A stretch of 64,000 nucleotides of DNA from Brevibacillus brevis (GCF_900637055.1 NZ_LR134338.1:4677001-4741000), one strand, 5' to 3'. Positions 24,604-34,370 are shown, counted from the stretch's first letter. Notes: a model not told the origin generated them from the sequence alone. Made by a program: numbers and translations.

Positions 24604-25800
24604 CTATGCGGAAATAGGTTTTTCTGAAGGTTGCTTTGTCTTGCCGGAGAATGAAAGATTCGTCCACATACGCAATAGTCGTTCCACTGGGCCATAACGG
24701 AACCTTTTTAGATACAGCGGGCTTAAGAAAAGCTGTCCCGCATAAATCAAGATTGCTAATCCGCAGCCAGCCAATACCCCGATCTGTCCGAACCATCCGA
24801 GTCCATAGCCATAGAAGATCGTCGTACAAATGACGGTTTGTAAAAGGTAATTCGTTAAGGAGAGTTTACCCACGGCCTGAAACCTTGGCAGCCATTTTGA
24901 TTCCGTGCTTCTCGAAAAGAACCAAACAAAGGCGAAAATGTAACCGATGGCAAGGATGGTTCCCCCCGATATCTCACCGATGCCACTCCACCAGCTTCCT
25001 GGCAGATACACATGTAGTGCTTTTAACAAAAGCCCTGCTGGCAGGAAGATCAACATGTTTCGGAGATACGAGGTTCGTTCTTCCTCTGTCTTCTCGAACC
25101 ACCTGCACTTCGCAGCATACATCCCAAAAAGGAACATGGGTGCGCTCATAAGCGGCGTAATCAATAATAAAGTAAATATCATGTATTCTGGCAAACCAAG
25201 CGGATCTTCACTGCTTCTGTGATGCACAATCTCCTCGTATGTGCCCGTGCCATAGACAGTCATGGTTTTGACCACATAAGCTTCCATACGGACAGGATCG
25301 GTAATACTCGCAGGATCATTCGGATCATCTGGGACAAGCCCCATTAAGCTGATGAGGCAGAGTAAGATGATCCCCCAAATAAGCAGTGTTTTCGGTTTAC
25401 AGTTCATGAACAGTAACAGAAAGAAGCCCATCATGCCATAAAACGCTAAGATATCCCCTTCCCAAAGGAAGTACGAATGAAGCAAACCAAGTCCGATCAG
25501 CATCAAAAACCTGCGGGCAAGGTAACGTTTTTGCCTCAAACCTTTGGCAGCCAAGCTTTGCTGCATCTTGATCATGCCAAAACCAAACATGAAGGTAAAA
25601 ATCGGCATAAAGCTGCCTTCCACAAATATTTTCACAAGCTTATAAACAGTCATTTCATAATCGGGGAGGGCGTATAAATCCAATTCTTGGCTTCCCCAAA
25701 TCCCATACTGGAAAATCAGCATATTCGCCAACAAAATTCCTACTAAACTAAATCCCCGCAAGCCATCGATGATGCGTACGCGATTCTGCTTTAGCTCCAT
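24604..25800 (-). CDS. DUF418 family membrane protein (YeiB/YxaH-like)
   Basis: Polytopic membrane protein of 398 residues with about eight to ten helices. The N-terminus IIDGLRGFSLVGILLANML and the C-terminal segment GKLSLTNYLLQTVICTTIFYGYGLG are hallmark motifs of the YeiB/DUF418 family, with DUF418 filling the C-terminal half. ATG 25800 follows AGGTGA; the GTG three codons upstream lies inside the ribosome site. Function of the family is unknown; transport or acyl transfer has been suggested. Confidence 0.9.
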   Translation of the reverse strand: MELKQNRVRIIDGLRGFSLVGILLANMLIFQYGIWGSQELDLYALPDYEMTVYKLVKIFVEGSFMPIFTFMFGFGMIKMQQSLAAKGLRQKRYLARRFLMLIGLGLLHSYFLWEGDILAFYGMMGFFLLLFMNCKPKTLLIWGIILLCLISLMGLVPDDPNDPASITDPVRMEAYVVKTMTVYGTGTYEEIVHHRSSEDPLGLPEYMIFTLLLITPLMSAPMFLFGMYAAKCRWFEKTEEERTSYLRNMLIFLPAGLLLKALHVYLPGSWWSGIGEISGGTILAIGYIFAFVWFFSRSTESKWLPRFQAVGKLSLTNYLLQTVICTTIFYGYGLGWFGQIGVLAGCGLAILIYAGQLFLSPLYLKRFRYGPVERLLRMWTNLSFSGKTKQPSEKPISA

Positions 25801-25989
25801 GACTATCACCTCAAGCCTGATTGTAACGAGCTAAGCTTAATGGCTTCTAAATTGCACCTTATCGTTACCTTAATTTTACATCTACCTTTGCTTGGCTTGC
25901 GTATGGTGGACGATCAGGAGATTGTCTGCACCCGATATTGATTTCTCCATTCTATGATAGAGGTATCTTGCAAGAAGGAGTTATTGCGT

Positions 25990-27204
25990 ATGAAAATGGT
26001 ACAACGATGGGTACGTATTTTTCTGTCAGCGGCGATACTATCGACCCTCGTCGCCTGTGGTACGACCTACGACAAGGGGCAAACTCAGCTCGCTACGACA
26101 CAGGCGCCTGCAGGCAGCGTCCAGGAATTGTTCGATAGCAGCTTGTTCGTAGGCGACTCCATTATCGGAGGACTGACGAACGATGACCTGCTGCCTGAAG
26201 CGAACGTTATGGGGGGATTGGGCGCAACGGTCCAATCTACGCTGGACAACGTCGAAGAGATCGCGAGCCGCAAGCCGTCACATGTGTTCCTGTCAATGGG
26301 GCAGAACGATCTCTGGGAACCGTCTGAGGAAGGGAAGAATACGTTCGTACAGCAATACACCCGGCTGGTCGATCGTATAAGGGAACTGCTGCCGGCGGCC
26401 CGCGTTTACGTGCTGTCGATTACGGCTGTAGATGCCGCATCGCCGTTCGGTGCGTCCATGAACCCACAGATTGAAACATTCAACGCAGCCCTGCAAAAGA
26501 TGGCGAAGGAGAAGGGAGTAGACTACATTGACCTTGCCCCCATTTTCCAGCAGAACAAGATTCAATACGATGAAGACGGCTCCCATTTCACGAACGCATT
26601 CTACCCAATCCTGCTGGGCTATTTGAAGGAGTGGACGGATATGGCCCATCAGCCGCGCGGTCCGGCGGTCACCGATACGAACGAAGCCTACAAAGCAGCG
26701 TTCAAGCACAGTGTTTTCCTCGGAGATTCCATCCTGGGGGCGTTGTCCTATCTGAACAAAGTGGATACGGCGAATGTCATCGCCCCGAGCGGCGCGACGC
26801 TCTCTCTCGCCCTCATGAATGTCGAGAAACTCGCCAGCCGGGCGCCGGAGCATGTATTCATTCTGCTGGGCAGCAATGACATTCGGTTGTCAGACAAGCA
26901 GGAATTCATCGAGAGCTATCGCCAGCTGATCGGCAGCATCCGGAACAAACTGCCGAATGCCAAGCTCCACATCCTGTCGATTCCGCCAGTCGCCAAGGAC
27001 GCCCTGAAGCAAGTGCCACAGTATGCGAACATTACGGACTTCAACCAAGCGCTTGAACAGTTGGCCGATGAAGTCAAAGTCGATTACGTGGACTTGTCCC
27101 CCCTCTTCGCCGCCAACAAAATCCAATACGCAGACAACGGCGTTCACTTCAAACCGCATTTCTATCCGCTGCTCCTGGACTACTTGCAGGGGCTTGTAAA
27201 GTAG
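25990..27204 (+). CDS. Lipoprotein with two tandem SGNH hydrolase domains
   Basis: Predicted lipoprotein of 404 residues with lipobox LVAC at about residue 23. Two SGNH/GDSL-type domains follow in tandem. Each has its own block I (FVGDSI, FLGDSI), block III (GQND, GSND) and block V (DGSHF, NGVHF), so both may be active esterases or acetyl-peptidoglycan/polysaccharide deacylases. Start ATG follows AAGGAG. The gene is visibly GC-richer than its neighbours (many GCC/CTG/GGC codons), suggesting transfer. Monocistronic. Confidence 0.87.
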   Translation: MKMVQRWVRIFLSAAILSTLVACGTTYDKGQTQLATTQAPAGSVQELFDSSLFVGDSIIGGLTNDDLLPEANVMGGLGATVQSTLDNVEEIASRKPSHVFLSMGQNDLWEPSEEGKNTFVQQYTRLVDRIRELLPAARVYVLSITAVDAASPFGASMNPQIETFNAALQKMAKEKGVDYIDLAPIFQQNKIQYDEDGSHFTNAFYPILLGYLKEWTDMAHQPRGPAVTDTNEAYKAAFKHSVFLGDSILGALSYLNKVDTANVIAPSGATLSLALMNVEKLASRAPEHVFILLGSNDIRLSDKQEFIESYRQLIGSIRNKLPNAKLHILSIPPVAKDALKQVPQYANITDFNQALEQLADEVKVDYVDLSPLFAANKIQYADNGVHFKPHFYPLLLDYLQGLVK

Positions 27205-27234
27205 GGAAATGGCCGGTTAGTTGACAAGCGTCAA

Positions 27235-27268
27235 ACAGCCCCCACCTTTTAACTAGGGTAGGGGCTGT
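27235..27268 (+). terminator. Terminator of the SGNH lipoprotein gene
   Basis: ACAGCCCC / GGGGCTGT stem with an inner ACC/GGT pair; the following T-run is short (ATTTT). Confidence 0.7.
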
Positions 27269-27273
27269 GTATT

Positions 27274-27993
27274 TTAACATTTGACAAAGTGGTTCCTGTA
27301 TCCTTCCGCATTGATTTCCAACGCATTTAGTTGTCCACCAGAATAGCCACACCCGCCATCTATCCCTATTTTATCACCTTCTGTTGAATACCAAATTTGA
27401 TTGGGTTCTGGATTCGATTTTATTCTAGAAGTCGGGGTATGTCCAAATATCACAACTTTGTCAATGCCTGTTGGACTTTCTATAAAATCCTCACCTATCC
27501 AGACAAAATCAGAAGGTGTTGTTTCTCGCCAATTCCTTGGACGAACTCCTGCGTGTACATAAATATGGCCTTCATCTTCAAAGTAATAAGGTAAATGGTT
27601 TATAAAATCAATCTCTTCTTTGCGCTCTACTTTGAGTGTTCTTTTAACAAGCTCTATGTCGTTAAAAACTGTATCATCAACACCTTGAAGAAAACTTTCT
27701 ATTGCGTTCATACCACCCATTTGATGGAGGAAAAACAAATCAAAGGAAGGGTTCCGAGAGTCTAAAAATTCAATCAAAGAATATTCATGATTCCCCATTA
27801 AAGCAATTGCATCTTCCTCCTCCACCATTCTTTTTATCACTGAAACAACTTTTAGAGATTCAGGTCCTCTACTTATATAATCACCAATAAAAATAATTTG
27901 GTCCTGCATAGGCTTATAATTTACTTTTTCCAGTAGCTGCTTAAGTACATGAAAATATCCATGGATATCCCCAATAATAAGTTTCCGTTTCAT
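27274..27993 (-). CDS. PPP-family serine/threonine-type metallophosphatase
   Basis: Cytosolic calcineurin-like phosphatase of 239 residues. It shows the PPP signatures in order: GDIHG at the N-terminus, GDYISRG (usual GDxVDRG), GNHE, and later HAGV and GHTP. This fits bacterial PrpE/PrpA-type phosphatases that act on phosphoproteins or diadenosine polyphosphates. ATG 27993 follows GGAGG at good spacing. It is AT-rich compared with the lipoprotein gene it faces. Confidence 0.9.
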   Translation of the reverse strand: MKRKLIIGDIHGYFHVLKQLLEKVNYKPMQDQIIFIGDYISRGPESLKVVSVIKRMVEEEDAIALMGNHEYSLIEFLDSRNPSFDLFFLHQMGGMNAIESFLQGVDDTVFNDIELVKRTLKVERKEEIDFINHLPYYFEDEGHIYVHAGVRPRNWRETTPSDFVWIGEDFIESPTGIDKVVIFGHTPTSRIKSNPEPNQIWYSTEGDKIGIDGGCGYSGGQLNALEINAEGYRNHFVKC

Positions 27994-28136
27994 AGCTACC
28001 TCCTTCCTCCTTCCTGCTTACTCTTATTATCTCATATTCAGATTCTTTTTCCGAAAACTAGCAACAATTCTGTCGATCAAACGTACAACTCTTATAAGAT
28101 ACATAATTTAACAATGTAATCGAGGTGTTAACAAGC

Positions 28137-31100
28137 ATGGAAGCATCAATCTCAATTGTCACCTACCGCCCTGAGCTGGCCGCAGCGGTTGCAGATATGT
28201 GGAATGCCAGCCGAGATAGCTGGGGAGGCGGAAATTCGATTACGACAGCCGAACAAATACGACAAGAAGAAGCAGCCTCTGACGCTATCACTGTCTATCT
28301 CGCAATAGAAGGTGAAACAGTCGTTGGTTATTGCAGCCTGGCAGAATATCGGGAAGATACCGGTGCCCTCTACATCCCGTTGCTCAATGTACGTCCCGAC
28401 TATCACGGAAAAAAAGTCGGCCGGATGCTGCTTTCATGCGCACTGGAGAAAACGATTGAGCTCGACTGGCCGCGGCTTGATCTGTACACGTGGGCAGGAA
28501 ACACGAAGGCTGTTCCATTGTATAAGAAGTTCGGCTTTTTCTGGGAAGACCGGGACGACGCCACCCATCTGATGAACATGATTCCTTCTGTGCTCCGTAC
28601 CGAAGCGATCGCCCACTATTTTGAGGAGCTTGACTGGTATCAGGACTCCACGCGGGAGATCGTTGTAGAGCCAGATGGACGCAAGGAAAACGGCTTTGAT
28701 TACTTCACCTACTCCTGGGCAAAAGGAGAAAAGAGTTTGCGTGTGGAGTTTGAACGGCGCGGTCGAGGCATGCGCCTCATCGAGACGGAAGATTATCTCG
28801 TGTCTGCCGAAGTGGAGAACCTGGAGCTGGTCTTTGGACGGGAGTATCAGATTCACTACCGGATCGTCAACAAATCAGGGAAGCCGTTACAGATTTCGTT
28901 AAACGGGCAACCGAGCGACACGATCCGCTTTAATTATCAGCACGAGCTGGCTGTGACAGGGGAAGCCACGCTGTCAGCAAGCTTTTTTGTCGATCCAATC
29001 ACAGAAGAGCAAAGCATCTGGCGCACGCATCCGCGTGTCTGCACCCACCTGCTGATCAACGGCAAGGCAGCGCTGTTTGAGGTAGGAATCCTCCCCAAGT
29101 TTCCTGCTACCCTTTCCTTGCATGTACCTGGTCTCTCCTATCCGGGACAGACAAAGCTGTTTTATTTGGACGTAGAAAACAACTTTGCGGAAGCAGCGGA
29201 ATTTTCATTCGAGCTGCCTGCTTGTTCATTTTTTGGCTTACAAGAGCAACGCCACACTTTGAAACTGTCTGGCAAAGAGCGCATTTCGCTTCCGCTTCAC
29301 GCTGACCTGTATGAACACGGCTTTTACGAAGCCAACGTACAGGTGGAGGCGAAGCTCGCAGATGGCAGATCGGTTTCTTTTGCCAAAAAAATCGGAGCTG
29401 CCTTTACAGGGCTTGGTGCGATGGTGTCCGGGGAAACGGAACAGGCTTGGCAAGTTCATCATGGCCGCCATACGCTCTATTTGAACAAAGAAGATAATGA
29501 GATGACCGTTGCCAGTAGGACAGGTGGAGAGCCAACCAACCTCCTCTATCCCAAGCTCGGCAAACCGTTTTCCAGCGAGTTCTCGAAGAAACGTGCCGAG
29601 AAAGTTGAGTTTATCGCAGAAAAGGGAGCAATCGGCATCCGTGCGACGTATCGCTCCGGGGCATACCCGCAAATTGCGCTGGTTAGCAAAACGCTCCTGT
29701 TCGGAGATGGTACCGTAGAACACCTACTAGAGATAGAAAACAGCTCTGCTGACAAGCTGGCTGCTGAGCTCTGGCTAAACCAAGGCTTTCATCACAGTTT
29801 TTATCGCCCCATTGTGCCGTATCAAGGCCGTTATGTTGAAACACCATCCTCCTACGGCAGCGATATGGATTATTGGGATGCTGAGTTAGTCAGTGAAAAC
29901 TGGCTGTTTACACAGGATGAAACGGCCCCATGGGGAATGTGCTGGCCTCCTGAATACCGTTTTGACATTCAAGGCTGGTATGTCACACTTGAAACCAATC
30001 TCGGCATGCTTGCTCCACATGAAACAAAGTCGTTCGGCCCGATCCATTTCTCGCATGGAGGCTATGCCGACTGGAAAGAATTCCGCGCCTTTGCCCGTAA
30101 AGAACCACTGCCAGCAGACCTGATCTTGACCTCTCACCTGGAGTTGAGTGCCAATGGGCAAAATCCGTTTGTGACAAGCAAGCAACTGGATGTACAGGTG
30201 AAAGAGTACAAGCAGCAGTATTTAGACGGAGAGTTGCTGGCTTCCCTTTTGAGCGAGTCAGCTTCCGAACAAACGCAGAGCTTTGCAGAGGATGAGGAAG
30301 AGACGGAATCTGACTTCTCCTTCAAGACGCCGGAAAAACCATATGACCTTGTGCAAGTAGAGGGACGTTTTGCCACGCATGTGTCTCATTTGCAGAGCGC
30401 GATTTTCCCAATCGGTCAAGGCAAGGTCATCCAGGAACAAACAGTGGAAGAGGGACGGCCGGTCTATATCGCCGACAATGGACGATTGCGGATTAAAGCC
30501 GCTCCAGATTTTGCTCCGACTCTCTACTCGCTCGCAAGCAATGGACAGGAGTGGCTGGACAGCTCCTTCCCTCTGCGGAAACCGAAATCTTGGTGGAATC
30601 CGTGGACAGGTGGAATCGGCAACTATATCGAAGAGTTAAGCTCATTTTCACTGGTGAAAGAAGAGCGTACTGCTTCCTTTGTCGAGCTAATCGACAACAA
30701 GCAAAATACGTGGCAGGGAATCAAGGTGAGCTACCAAGTGAAAAAGCAGGAGAAGTATCGCGGGTTGACTTGCCACCAGTATTACTTGCTGCTGCCAGGA
30801 GTACCTGTCCTCTGTCATACAGTAGAGATCGAGCAGAATACCGGAACGTACTTTGCTGCCAAGGAATTGACCACTGACATCTTTTTGCAGCCAGGAACCG
30901 AGGACGAGGCGGTATGGCTGAAAACCGTCGGTACGAATGGCGAGGAGCTCAACTACAAGCTGGCGCAAGGTGAATTGGATGTCCTTGAAGTTTCCGATTA
31001 TGTCCTCGGGCGAGCTTCCAGCAAGGATCAGATGCATATCGTTACTGACCTCGATACAGCGGACCTCCAAGTATACGCAAACAAGGAAGTGGCCGTAGCT

Positions 31101-31232
31101 TCTGTCATTCGCGAACTGAATCTGCCAAACAACAGCACTGCCTTTACTCCGCCTGTCTTTTTCCTGTTTGCCGACAGCACGCTTCCATCCAATGCCTTAT
31201 CTGACTTACGGGCGATACGCTTTGCCAAATAA
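28137..31232 (+). CDS. GNAT acetyltransferase fused to a large beta-rich C-terminal region
   Basis: Unusual 1031-residue protein. Residues ~1-150 are a GNAT acetyltransferase domain (acetyl-CoA loop VRPDYHGKKVGRML and C-terminal NTKAVPLYKKFGF). The remaining ~880 residues are rich in beta-type sequence, with aromatic and acidic patches, one strongly acidic stretch (EDEEETESDF) and no signal peptide or membrane helix; I do not recognise the fold, though it has the look of carbohydrate-processing beta-sandwich regions. Start ATG follows GAGGTG. The amidohydrolase gene begins 14 bases downstream, so they form an operon. A sugar- or cell-wall-linked role is speculation. Confidence 0.8.
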   Translation: MEASISIVTYRPELAAAVADMWNASRDSWGGGNSITTAEQIRQEEAASDAITVYLAIEGETVVGYCSLAEYREDTGALYIPLLNVRPDYHGKKVGRMLLSCALEKTIELDWPRLDLYTWAGNTKAVPLYKKFGFFWEDRDDATHLMNMIPSVLRTEAIAHYFEELDWYQDSTREIVVEPDGRKENGFDYFTYSWAKGEKSLRVEFERRGRGMRLIETEDYLVSAEVENLELVFGREYQIHYRIVNKSGKPLQISLNGQPSDTIRFNYQHELAVTGEATLSASFFVDPITEEQSIWRTHPRVCTHLLINGKAALFEVGILPKFPATLSLHVPGLSYPGQTKLFYLDVENNFAEAAEFSFELPACSFFGLQEQRHTLKLSGKERISLPLHADLYEHGFYEANVQVEAKLADGRSVSFAKKIGAAFTGLGAMVSGETEQAWQVHHGRHTLYLNKEDNEMTVASRTGGEPTNLLYPKLGKPFSSEFSKKRAEKVEFIAEKGAIGIRATYRSGAYPQIALVSKTLLFGDGTVEHLLEIENSSADKLAAELWLNQGFHHSFYRPIVPYQGRYVETPSSYGSDMDYWDAELVSENWLFTQDETAPWGMCWPPEYRFDIQGWYVTLETNLGMLAPHETKSFGPIHFSHGGYADWKEFRAFARKEPLPADLILTSHLELSANGQNPFVTSKQLDVQVKEYKQQYLDGELLASLLSESASEQTQSFAEDEEETESDFSFKTPEKPYDLVQVEGRFATHVSHLQSAIFPIGQGKVIQEQTVEEGRPVYIADNGRLRIKAAPDFAPTLYSLASNGQEWLDSSFPLRKPKSWWNPWTGGIGNYIEELSSFSLVKEERTASFVELIDNKQNTWQGIKVSYQVKKQEKYRGLTCHQYYLLLPGVPVLCHTVEIEQNTGTYFAAKELTTDIFLQPGTEDEAVWLKTVGTNGEELNYKLAQGELDVLEVSDYVLGRASSKDQMHIVTDLDTADLQVYANKEVAVASVIRELNLPNNSTAFTPPVFFLFADSTLPSNALSDLRAIRFAK

Positions 31233-31246
31233 GGGAGGGCTTCACA

Positions 31247-32104
31247 ATGAAAATCATTGATGCGCACATGCATTTGTCCCATATCGAGGAATTCAAGCGG
31301 ACAGCGGCAGAAAAGTCGTTTGTCGATTACTCCGTCGCTGGTCTCTTGCAAGAATATGCCGAGAGTGGCGTGGTCCTTGGGATAGGCATGGGCTTGACAG
31401 AGACTGAGCCAGACGGCTTTCCCGATGTGGAAGCTGTCACTCCCATGGGACTAGACCTGACAGACGAGTTGCCGCCACAGTTCGTCTATTGTCTGGGAAT
31501 CAACCCGTACAAGCTGGATGAAGCGGCAGTGGCACGCTTGGAAGCTGACCTGCAAAAGCCCAACGTGGTCGGGTTGAAAATCTATTTGGGCTACTATCCC
31601 TTCTACGCCTACGATAGCGTCTACGATCCCGTCTATGCGCTCGCAGCCAAATACCAGGTGCCTGTCGTCTTTCACACCGGCGATACGTACTCGGAGCGTG
31701 GGCTCTTAAAATACTCCCATCCTCTCACACTGGACGAGGTGGCGGTGAAGCATCGAGACGTCCATTTCATGATGGCCCATTTTGGCGATCCGTGGGTACT
31801 CGATGGGGCAGAAGTCGTTTATAAAAACCGCAACATGTTTGCAGACCTCTCCGGCTTAATGGTCGGTGACGCAGCCAATTGCAAGCGACTCGCAGACTCC
31901 CCTCTCTTCTTCTCCCATCTGCGCCACGCGATCACCTATTGTGATCATTACGACAAGTTTTTGTTCGGAACAGACTGGCCGTTGGCACCAGTGAAGCCAT
32001 ATATCCAGTTTGTACAGGAGCTAATCCCAGCGGAGCATCACGAGGATGTGTTTTACAAGACAGCATTGAAGGTGTTTCCCAAAATCAAGCCGTTGGTTGA
32101 GTAG
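31247..32104 (+). CDS. Amidohydrolase-2 family metal hydrolase
   Basis: TIM-barrel hydrolase of 285 residues. Metal-binding histidines appear in IDAHMH at the N-terminus, VVFHTGD (~142) and MAHFGDPW (~175), with the catalytic aspartate in FGTDWP (~240), the pattern of amidohydrolase-2 (decarboxylase/hydrolase) proteins. Ribosome site GGGAGGG lies 6 bases before ATG. It follows the GNAT-fusion gene at 14 bases and is closed by a terminator. Substrate unknown. Confidence 0.88.
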   Translation: MKIIDAHMHLSHIEEFKRTAAEKSFVDYSVAGLLQEYAESGVVLGIGMGLTETEPDGFPDVEAVTPMGLDLTDELPPQFVYCLGINPYKLDEAAVARLEADLQKPNVVGLKIYLGYYPFYAYDSVYDPVYALAAKYQVPVVFHTGDTYSERGLLKYSHPLTLDEVAVKHRDVHFMMAHFGDPWVLDGAEVVYKNRNMFADLSGLMVGDAANCKRLADSPLFFSHLRHAITYCDHYDKFLFGTDWPLAPVKPYIQFVQELIPAEHHEDVFYKTALKVFPKIKPLVE

Positions 32105-32112
32105 ACGATACT

Positions 32113-32152
32113 AATCCCATGTCTCTTCCTCTCGAAGAAACATGGGATTTTT
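32113..32152 (+). terminator. Terminator of the GNAT-fusion/amidohydrolase operon
   Basis: AATCCCATGT / ACATGGGATT stem extended by inner TC/GA pairs, followed by T5. Confidence 0.9.
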
Positions 32153-32323
32153 CATTTGTTCAATAAAACTTCTTCTATTTACGACAAAAAACGACAGTTT
32201 CCGTATTATGATAGTATATGCGAGTTTGCTTATACATCGTCAGTATCGGACAATCATGACCCACAGCTTTTGCTAGTAAAGAGATAGCAAGGTTTCTACT
32301 AAATTGGGGGAGGACATGTTTCC

Positions 32324-33169
32324 TTGAAGAAAAAAATTGCCTGGGTTACAGACAGTACCGCACTCATACCTGATCACGTCATGGAAGAGCATGACATCTA
32401 CGTCGTTCCACTGGAGATTATCTTTGAAGATGGCACTTATGAAGACGGCATTGATTTAGCGCCTGAACAGCTGTATCAAAAAATTGTGCAGGCCAATTAT
32501 GCTCCCAAAACGTCACAGCCTTCTATCGGAAAATTTGTAACGCTCTACGAACGATTAAAGGAAGAGTATGAATGCGCGATTGCTGTCCACCTCTCCTCTG
32601 ATCTGAGTGGGACCTACAATACAAGTGCAACAGCAGCCAAACTGGTAGACTTCCCTGTCGAGTCGGTAGATTCCAAGCTGATGTCGTACCCGATTACCTC
32701 GATTATCTTAAACGGAATCGAGCAAGCCAAAGAAGGAAAAGGCTATCAAGAGATCGCGGCTTCCTTGCGCGAAGAATACAAATCTTTCGAGAACTACATC
32801 CTAGTCGGCAGTCTCGACCAGTTTTACAAGGGCGGCCGAATGACCGGTTTGCAATATTTCATCGGCAATCTGCTTCAGATCAAGCCGATTTTCCAAATTA
32901 AAGATGGGTTGTTTGAAGTTTATGAAAAGGTTCGTACCGAAGGGAAAGCGGTCAAGCGCATGCTGGAACAGCTAGAGAAAGCCAAGCAGAATTACTCCGT
33001 GAAGCACGTACAGATTTTGCATGGCAACGTCTTGGACAAAGCGCTGGAGCTGAAAGAGAAAATTCAGAGCAAGTACTCCGATGTCGAGGTGTTGGTTGGA
33101 CCGATCAGTTCCACGATTGGGGCGCATGCCGGGATGGGGACACTGGCGTTGGCTTGGCGGAATGAGTAG
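32324..33169 (+). CDS. DegV family fatty-acid-binding protein
   Basis: DegV-family protein of 281 residues, which bind a fatty acid and can act as FakB partners of a fatty acid kinase. The signatures VTDSTALIP (N-terminal), TSQPSIGKF (~65) and HLSSDLSGTYNTA-type segment are present, and the C-terminus has GPISSTIGAHAGMGTLAL. Start is TTG 32324, 10 bases after GGGGGAGG. No fakA-like gene is adjacent. Monocistronic. Confidence 0.93.
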   Translation: MKKKIAWVTDSTALIPDHVMEEHDIYVVPLEIIFEDGTYEDGIDLAPEQLYQKIVQANYAPKTSQPSIGKFVTLYERLKEEYECAIAVHLSSDLSGTYNTSATAAKLVDFPVESVDSKLMSYPITSIILNGIEQAKEGKGYQEIAASLREEYKSFENYILVGSLDQFYKGGRMTGLQYFIGNLLQIKPIFQIKDGLFEVYEKVRTEGKAVKRMLEQLEKAKQNYSVKHVQILHGNVLDKALELKEKIQSKYSDVEVLVGPISSTIGAHAGMGTLALAWRNE

Positions 33170-33177
33170 GGGTAAAT

Positions 33178-33221
33178 GGGGCAGTCTCACATGCCGATTT
33201 TTTTCGGCAAAGAGCTGCCCC
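33178..33221 (+). terminator. Terminator of the DegV gene
   Basis: GGGGCAG pairs with CTGCCCC, with an inner GCCGA/TCGGC hairpin. The downstream T-run is interrupted by C residues. Confidence 0.75.
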
Positions 33222-33249
33222 CTTTGTCTTTCATTTTGGCACAATTTCA

Positions 33250-34164
33250 TCATGTTCCAACCTTGATCACAACATTCCCCTTCTTCCGCTCTGTCTCCAC
33301 ATACCTATGTGCCTCCGGTACTTGTTCCAACGAATATCGTCTATCAATAACCGCTTTTATCTGCCCTGCCTCCACCAACTCTTTAAGAAAATCCAAATCC
33401 TCCGTCCGCACCTTTGCAATCCCTTGCCCATCGACTGTCAGGAATATCCCGTTCGGCGCCAGTGCTTTTACGCAATGGGACTTTGTTGCTTTCCCAACCG
33501 CATCAAATACAACGTCATACCGCTCTTCTTTCTTCGTAAAATCTTCTTTCGTGTAATCGATGACGGTATCAGCCCCCAACGATTTCACCAAATCTACATT
33601 GGCAGAGCTACATACCGCTGTCACCTCAGCGCCAAAATACTTGGCAAGCTGTACCGCTGAGGTCCCTACCGATCCAGAAGCTCCGTAGATCAGCACTTTC
33701 TGTCCCTTTTGCAGCTTTCCTTTTCGAAAAAAATGCAAGGCGGTCGTTCCCCCAAAAGGAATCGCGGCGGCTTCTTCGTGTGTAACATTGGTCGGTTTTA
33801 ACCCCACGATTGCATTTTCACGCAGACAGATATATTCCGCATGCGCACCGCATCGCATTCCACTTAATGCATAAACTTGGTCCCCTTTTTTAAATCGCTT
33901 TACATGCTTTCCGATCGCTTCGACTTCCCCCGATAGCTCTACACCGAGAATCGGATTTCTCGGTTTTGTGAGACCAAGCACGAGGCGCATGGGAATCCAG
34001 AACAAGAACGGACTTTTGAAGGCGCGTATTCTACAGTCTCCAGAAGTAACAGTGGTTGCATGAACTTTTATCAGGATTTCATTATCGTTAGGCATAGGCT
34101 TCTCTACTTCTCTTAGCTCCAAAACATCTGGCGATCCGTATTTCGTGCATACCACGGCTCTCAT
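33250..34164 (-). CDS. Zeta-crystallin-like NAD(P)-dependent quinone/enone reductase
   Basis: Medium-chain reductase without zinc, 304 residues. The cofactor motif GASGSVGTSAVQLAKYFGA and the substrate-side LGVELSGEVEAIG mark it as QOR-type. ATG 34164 follows GGAGG. An upstream in-frame stretch is the tail of a decayed luxR gene and is not part of this protein. Monocistronic; likely reduces quinones or alpha,beta-unsaturated carbonyls. Confidence 0.9.
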   Translation of the reverse strand: MRAVVCTKYGSPDVLELREVEKPMPNDNEILIKVHATTVTSGDCRIRAFKSPFLFWIPMRLVLGLTKPRNPILGVELSGEVEAIGKHVKRFKKGDQVYALSGMRCGAHAEYICLRENAIVGLKPTNVTHEEAAAIPFGGTTALHFFRKGKLQKGQKVLIYGASGSVGTSAVQLAKYFGAEVTAVCSSANVDLVKSLGADTVIDYTKEDFTKKEERYDVVFDAVGKATKSHCVKALAPNGIFLTVDGQGIAKVRTEDLDFLKELVEAGQIKAVIDRRYSLEQVPEAHRYVETERKKGNVVIKVGT

Positions 34165-34370
34165 TGACATCCTCCTATTCTGCACTTTGGCATGAGTATA
34201 ACGGGAGCACGGTATTGGCATACATGTACCTGCAACTTGTCAAAGATATTCCGGTTATGCCCTTTCACCGTACTGAGTGCGAGGAACAGCTGCTGGGCAA
34301 TGTCAAGATTCGATAATCCTTTTTCGATGAGCTGCATGAATAGTTTTGTGGTTATCATTGGCATCATCAT
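34161..34370 (-). pseudogene. Remnant of a LuxR-family regulator (C-terminal HTH)
   Basis: A 69-codon stretch holding a recognisable LuxR helix-turn-helix: LIEKGLSNLDIAQQLFLALSTVKGHNRNIFDKLQV, here read in two parts, typical of large LAL/MalT-type regulators. The rest of the regulator is missing upstream, and after KLQV the frame is lost. The expected ARARELG-type tail is only dimly visible in a shifted frame. It is probably non-functional, and its tail runs into the ribosome site of the reductase gene. Confidence 0.65.

Noticed and set aside
26293..26853. Long minus-strand frame inside the SGNH lipoprotein gene
   Set aside because: Caused by the high GC of that gene; the plus frame carries all catalytic motifs.
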